Positions 6,255 to 9,165 of a stretch of 9,165 bases of DNA are shown here, in pieces. Within the stretch, counting starts at the first letter, position 1. Every line of letters starts with the position of its first letter. The translations under genes were made by a program, and so were the position numbers. The stretch comes from an uncultured Clostridia bacterium (GTDB lineage: Bacteria; Bacillota; Clostridia; TANB77; UBA1234): assembly GCA_947624765.1 (NCBI GenBank), contig CANQLS010000049.1, forward strand, positions 1 through 9,165, written 5' to 3'. Under the pieces are notes generated by a model, which was not told the origin of the DNA, made no database searches, and saw only the letters and a list, made by a program, of their open reading frames with translations.

Positions 6255-7181
6255 TTATATACTCATCAATATTTTTTCCATTCCAATTTTTAAATCTATT
6301 TTTCCTATTTTTGAATCAACGTCCAGCAAACATAAATCATTAAATATTTTTTCAAGTTCTTCTTCTGAAAAATTTCTAGATTGCTCTGTGTATTTTCTTG
6401 CAGCATATGCATTTGTACCTAATTCTTTACTTAAACTCTTTCCTTCTCTTTGAGCAATTTTAGCTAAATATAACATCTTAAAATGTTTTGTTATCATAAT
6501 CATAGTCTTTTGCAATGGCTCGTTTAACTCTTCTAAATATTTTAATGACTTTTTTATATCTCTCTTTCCTAATGCATCAGTTAAATCAAATATAATAATC
6601 TCTGAAGTTTTAATACATAATTTATCAATCACGTTATTATCAATAACTTGGCTATTTCCAACATAATCAAGTAATTTTGTTAATTCTTGAGCAAGAACTT
6701 GTTTTTCTGTACCACAAATATCTATTAAATAATTAGCAGATTGTATAGAAATCACAACATTATTTTCTTTGCATAACTGCATAATCCATGGTACTAATTT
6801 GTCTTTTTTACTTTTTTCTAATAAAATATATTCACCTTTTTTTTGAATCAAATTAACTAATTTGCCTTTGCTAGCACCTTCTTCTACAAACAAGATAGTC
6901 ATATTCTCAAGCTCGCCTGATAATAATTCTAACACGCTATCAGTAAGCCATTCTTCTTTTGGAGCATCATCTTTATTTTTTTTAGGAATTTTTACTAAAA
7001 TTAATTTCTCTTCTCCTAAAAAAGAATATGTAGATAGCTCTTGTTCTAGTAAGAATATATTATCTTTATCTAATACAATAAAATTAATACCTTTTTTCAA
7101 ATTATGAAATTTAGATTTAATATTTTCTATATATTTATTTTTTTCATAAGTATCATCACCAGCAACTAGATATAAACCCAT
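6255..7181 (-). CDS. holA: DNA polymerase III subunit delta (clamp loader)
   Basis: HolA opens the sliding clamp ring within the DNA polymerase III clamp-loader complex in the cytoplasm. The 308-residue protein starts MGLYLVAGDDTYEKNKYIEN, the N-terminus typical of this family (short strand, GDD/GEE-type turn, then helix). It continues with ELSTYSFLGEEKLILVKIPK in the AAA+-like first domain and LVPWIMQLCKENNVVIS leading into the second. The C-terminal helical collar domain includes IFDLTDALGKRDIKKSLKYL and MITKHFKMLYLAKIAQREGK. As usual for delta, no intact Walker A motif is present. Length is slightly short compared with the usual 330-340 residues. The start is firm: AGGAGGAA lies five to six bases before the ATG and overlaps the ruvC stop codon nine bases away, indicating translational coupling with ruvC. 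Confidence 0.93.
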   Translation of the reverse strand: MGLYLVAGDDTYEKNKYIENIKSKFHNLKKGINFIVLDKDNIFLLEQELSTYSFLGEEKLILVKIPKKNKDDAPKEEWLTDSVLELLSGELENMTILFVEEGASKGKLVNLIQKKGEYILLEKSKKDKLVPWIMQLCKENNVVISIQSANYLIDICGTEKQVLAQELTKLLDYVGNSQVIDNNVIDKLCIKTSEIIIFDLTDALGKRDIKKSLKYLEELNEPLQKTMIMITKHFKMLYLAKIAQREGKSLSKELGTNAYAARKYTEQSRNFSEEELEKIFNDLCLLDVDSKIGKIDLKIGMEKILMSI

Positions 7182-7190
7182 ATCTTCCTC

Positions 7191-7679
7191 CTACTTTATT
7201 GTTTGTGCAAACTTATTAGAATGTGCATGACATATAGCAATTGCCATAGCATCAGTAGTATCATCTAATTTCGGTATTTTTTCTAGATTCAATAATGTTT
7301 TTACCATCATTTGCACTTGCTTTTTATCAGCTCTACCATAACCAACTACAGCTTGTTTTACTTGCAATGGTGTATATTCATAAATATCAGTGCCAGTCTT
7401 AGCAGCAGCAGTTAACACATTTCCTCTTCCTTGTGCTACACCAATAACTGTTTTGGCATTGCTATGGTAAAATAATTCTTCAACTGCAATTGCATCTGGT
7501 TTATATTCATGAATAAGCATCGTTATATCATCATATATTTTTGCTAATCTTTGTGGCATAGGTACTTTTGCTTCTGTTTCTATAGCACCAGAATTTATCA
7601 ATTTAAAATGATTGCCTACATATTCAATTATTGCGTAACCTGTAATTGCATAACCAGGATCTACACCTAAAATTATCAT
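7191..7679 (-). CDS. ruvC: Crossover junction endodeoxyribonuclease RuvC
   Basis: RuvC is a dimeric nuclease that cuts Holliday junctions in homologous recombination, acting with the RuvAB branch-migration complex. The 162-residue protein has the usual family length and all four acidic catalytic positions: D7 in MIILGVDPGYAITGYAI, E67 in IAVEELFY, and D140 and D143 in LDDTTDAMAIAICHAH. The conserved VAQGRGNVL helix and YTPLQVKQAVVGYGRADKKQ are also present. The ATG at 7679 has AGGAGAG about six bases upstream, within the 21-base gap after the debranching enzyme gene. ruvA and ruvB are not in the window; holA follows directly. The protein looks intact and functional. Confidence 0.97.
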   Translation of the reverse strand: MIILGVDPGYAITGYAIIEYVGNHFKLINSGAIETEAKVPMPQRLAKIYDDITMLIHEYKPDAIAVEELFYHSNAKTVIGVAQGRGNVLTAAAKTGTDIYEYTPLQVKQAVVGYGRADKKQVQMMVKTLLNLEKIPKLDDTTDAMAIAICHAHSNKFAQTIK

Positions 7680-7700
7680 TGTAACTCTCCTAACGTGAAA

Positions 7701-9165
7701 CTATTCACTAAGCAAAATAAGACTTGCCACACTCCAAGCCTGTGCAAAAGCACCATTTGGTCTTCGAGGCTCGTCCGCATCATATATTTCCGAAACATTT
7801 CCTATGCAATCATCATTTAAAAGTTCTTCTTCATTTTCTATTGTCCATTTTTCATTTTTTACATTTTGATATGATTTAGCATACATGCCATATAACCATG
7901 GCCAAACAGTTCCTTGATGATAAGCCATATCTCGATGATACATATCTCCTTCATATTTGCCAATATATGCTTCATTTTCACTTGATAAAGTTTTTAAGCC
8001 TTTATTAGTTAATAATTTTCTTGTTACTAATTCTAATATCTCTTCCGCTTTGTCGCCTGTTACCACTGGAAATGAAAGACCAATTGCCATAATTTGATTT
8101 GGCCTTATATCACTGCGAAATGGTTCAATTGTATCTAATAAACCTTCATCATCGTAAAATTTTTTAAAAGATTGTTTTACTTTTGTCGATAAAGTTTTAT
8201 CAAAATCATCATTCATAATTACAGAAAAATACTCCATAATTTTCAATGCATTATACCATAATGCATTAATCTCAACTGCTTTTCCATTACGTGGAGTTGC
8301 TATTTTATTACCTACTTTTGCATCCATCCATGTTAGTTGAGTATCTATACCTCCAGCAGATATAAGCCCATCATCATCCATATAAATATTATTAACTGTT
8401 CCTTGCATATAACAATTAATAATTTCTTTTAATTTTGAATATACCTGCTCCAACAAATCTTTGTCGTTTGTATAACGTAAATATTGATAAACTGCTTCAA
8501 TATACCAAAGTGAACTATCTACACTATTATAGCTTTCTCCACCTTTTTCGGAAATAACATTTGGTATAAGTCCATTTTTTATATATTTTGAAAATCTTAA
8601 TAGAATATTTTTAGCATCTGTAAATCTATTAGTTTTTAAGGTTAAACCTTCCAAAGCAATGAAAGTATCTCTTCCCCAGTCGCTAAACCATGGATATCCA
8701 GCAATAATTGTCTTTCCGCCTGACTTTTCAATTATAAAATTATCTGCAGCAATAGCTAATAATTTTTCTGTTTTATTTTTTGCATTTGCTATTTTACATA
8801 TTTTCTCTAGTCGTATTTCTTCTTTTCTAATCAAATTTTCAAAATTTTCATTATTAAATTTTCTATCAATTGATAACGCAAAAAAGATTTCTTTTTCTGT
8901 ATTTGCAGGTATATCTATTTCATACCTACCAGGAATATAATGATTTTCTTTATCTTCTAAGCCTCGCTCGTTTTCTAATTCATAATACATATTTTCATAA
9001 AATGTATTTTCATATTCAATATATTCTCCATCACAAGCCATATAACATTTTAGATTATCCCCTAAATCAACACGAATAGCATTTTCTGAATATGCTTGAG
9101 AAAAATATGGCGAAAGATTCACACTATGAAAATCACGATTATTTAAGAGTGGTGTAATTGAAAAT
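7701..9165 (-). CDS. Glycogen debranching enzyme (amylo-alpha-1,6-glucosidase, GH133-type), 5' end cut by the window
   Basis: The enzyme hydrolyses alpha-1,6 branch points of glycogen or related glucans in the cytoplasm. The frame is open to the right edge; the first visible residues, TPLLNNRDFHSVNLSP, continue the family's N-terminal domain, so the true start is outside. About 487 residues are visible of the roughly 650 usual for bacterial members. The (alpha/alpha)6 barrel is complete, numbered from the first full visible codon. AGYPWFSDWGRDTFIALEGL is at about 155-174, NVISEKGGESYNSVDSSLWY at 202-221, and TQLTWMDAKVGNKIATPRNG at 275-294. The last is followed by KAVEINALWYNALK, which carries the TWMDAK aspartate usually proposed as catalytic acid. 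YHRDMAYHQGTVWPWLYG is at about 409-426. The ending AFAQAWSVASLILLSE is typical, so the 3' end is intact. It is followed after 21 bases by ruvC, probably on one transcript. An internal GTG at 9122 is not a convincing start because conserved residues precede it. Confidence 0.93.
   Translation of the reverse strand, partial: FSITPLLNNRDFHSVNLSPYFSQAYSENAIRVDLGDNLKCYMACDGEYIEYENTFYENMYYELENERGLEDKENHYIPGRYEIDIPANTEKEIFFALSIDRKFNNENFENLIRKEEIRLEKICKIANAKNKTEKLLAIAADNFIIEKSGGKTIIAGYPWFSDWGRDTFIALEGLTLKTNRFTDAKNILLRFSKYIKNGLIPNVISEKGGESYNSVDSSLWYIEAVYQYLRYTNDKDLLEQVYSKLKEIINCYMQGTVNNIYMDDDGLISAGGIDTQLTWMDAKVGNKIATPRNGKAVEINALWYNALKIMEYFSVIMNDDFDKTLSTKVKQSFKKFYDDEGLLDTIEPFRSDIRPNQIMAIGLSFPVVTGDKAEEILELVTRKLLTNKGLKTLSSENEAYIGKYEGDMYHRDMAYHQGTVWPWLYGMYAKSYQNVKNEKWTIENEEELLNDDCIGNVSEIYDADEPRRPNGAFAQAWSVASLILLSE

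Noticed and set aside
6862..7107. Plus-strand open frame of 81 codons
   Set aside because: Antisense to holA, low-complexity Ser/Phe-rich translation and no ribosome binding site.
8659..9079. Plus-strand open frames of 93 and 69 codons
   Set aside because: They lie antisense within the strongly conserved debranching enzyme, lack ribosome binding sites and resemble no protein; they are shadows.
9120..9122. GTG at 9122 as start of the debranching enzyme
   Set aside because: The frame stays open to the right edge and the preceding codons (TPLLNNRDFHS) are conserved family sequence, so the gene is simply cut by the window.

Overview
The window reads as chromosomal DNA of a very AT-rich, endospore-forming member of the Bacillota, most likely an uncultured Clostridia-like bacterium. 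The clearest clue is gpr, the germination protease that degrades spore DNA-binding proteins (SASPs). Bacillota-type ribosome binding sites and the low GC content agree. No species can be named from the sequence alone. Every gene is on the minus strand, so transcription runs from right to left.

Right half (about 5258-9165): a housekeeping-type gene row. It starts with a glycogen debranching enzyme whose 5' end lies beyond the right edge. Then come ruvC (Holliday junction resolvase), holA (DNA polymerase III delta subunit, the clamp-loader subunit) and gpr. Gaps are 21, 9 and 55 bases, so readthrough is likely, although gpr may also have its own promoter. A hairpin with a T-rich tail overlapping the gpr stop codon closes this block.

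Left half (1-5230): a tight three-gene unit behind a candidate sigma-A-like promoter at about 5192-5220. The first two genes encode small single-pass membrane proteins (251 and 278 residues) with the same apparent layout: N-terminal membrane anchor, NTF2-like-looking segment, C-terminal beta-rich (Ig-like) segment. The third is a very large open frame (1177 codons in the window, no stop before the left edge). It encodes an anchored extracellular protein with a coiled coil, a long unrecognised middle, and the beginning of an M23 (LytM-type) peptidoglycan hydrolase domain. That M23 domain appears to be split by an insertion of about 100 residues.

In Bacillus the order holA-rpsT-gpr-spoIIP is conserved. 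Here rpsT is absent and the place after gpr is taken by the three-gene unit. The unit looks like part of an envelope-spanning machine, for instance a conjugation/type IV secretion-like assembly or a sporulation-related complex. Its function is inference only, and the sequence to the left would decide. No stretch longer than 300 bases lacks a gene; no RNA gene, insertion sequence, CRISPR array or attachment site was seen.
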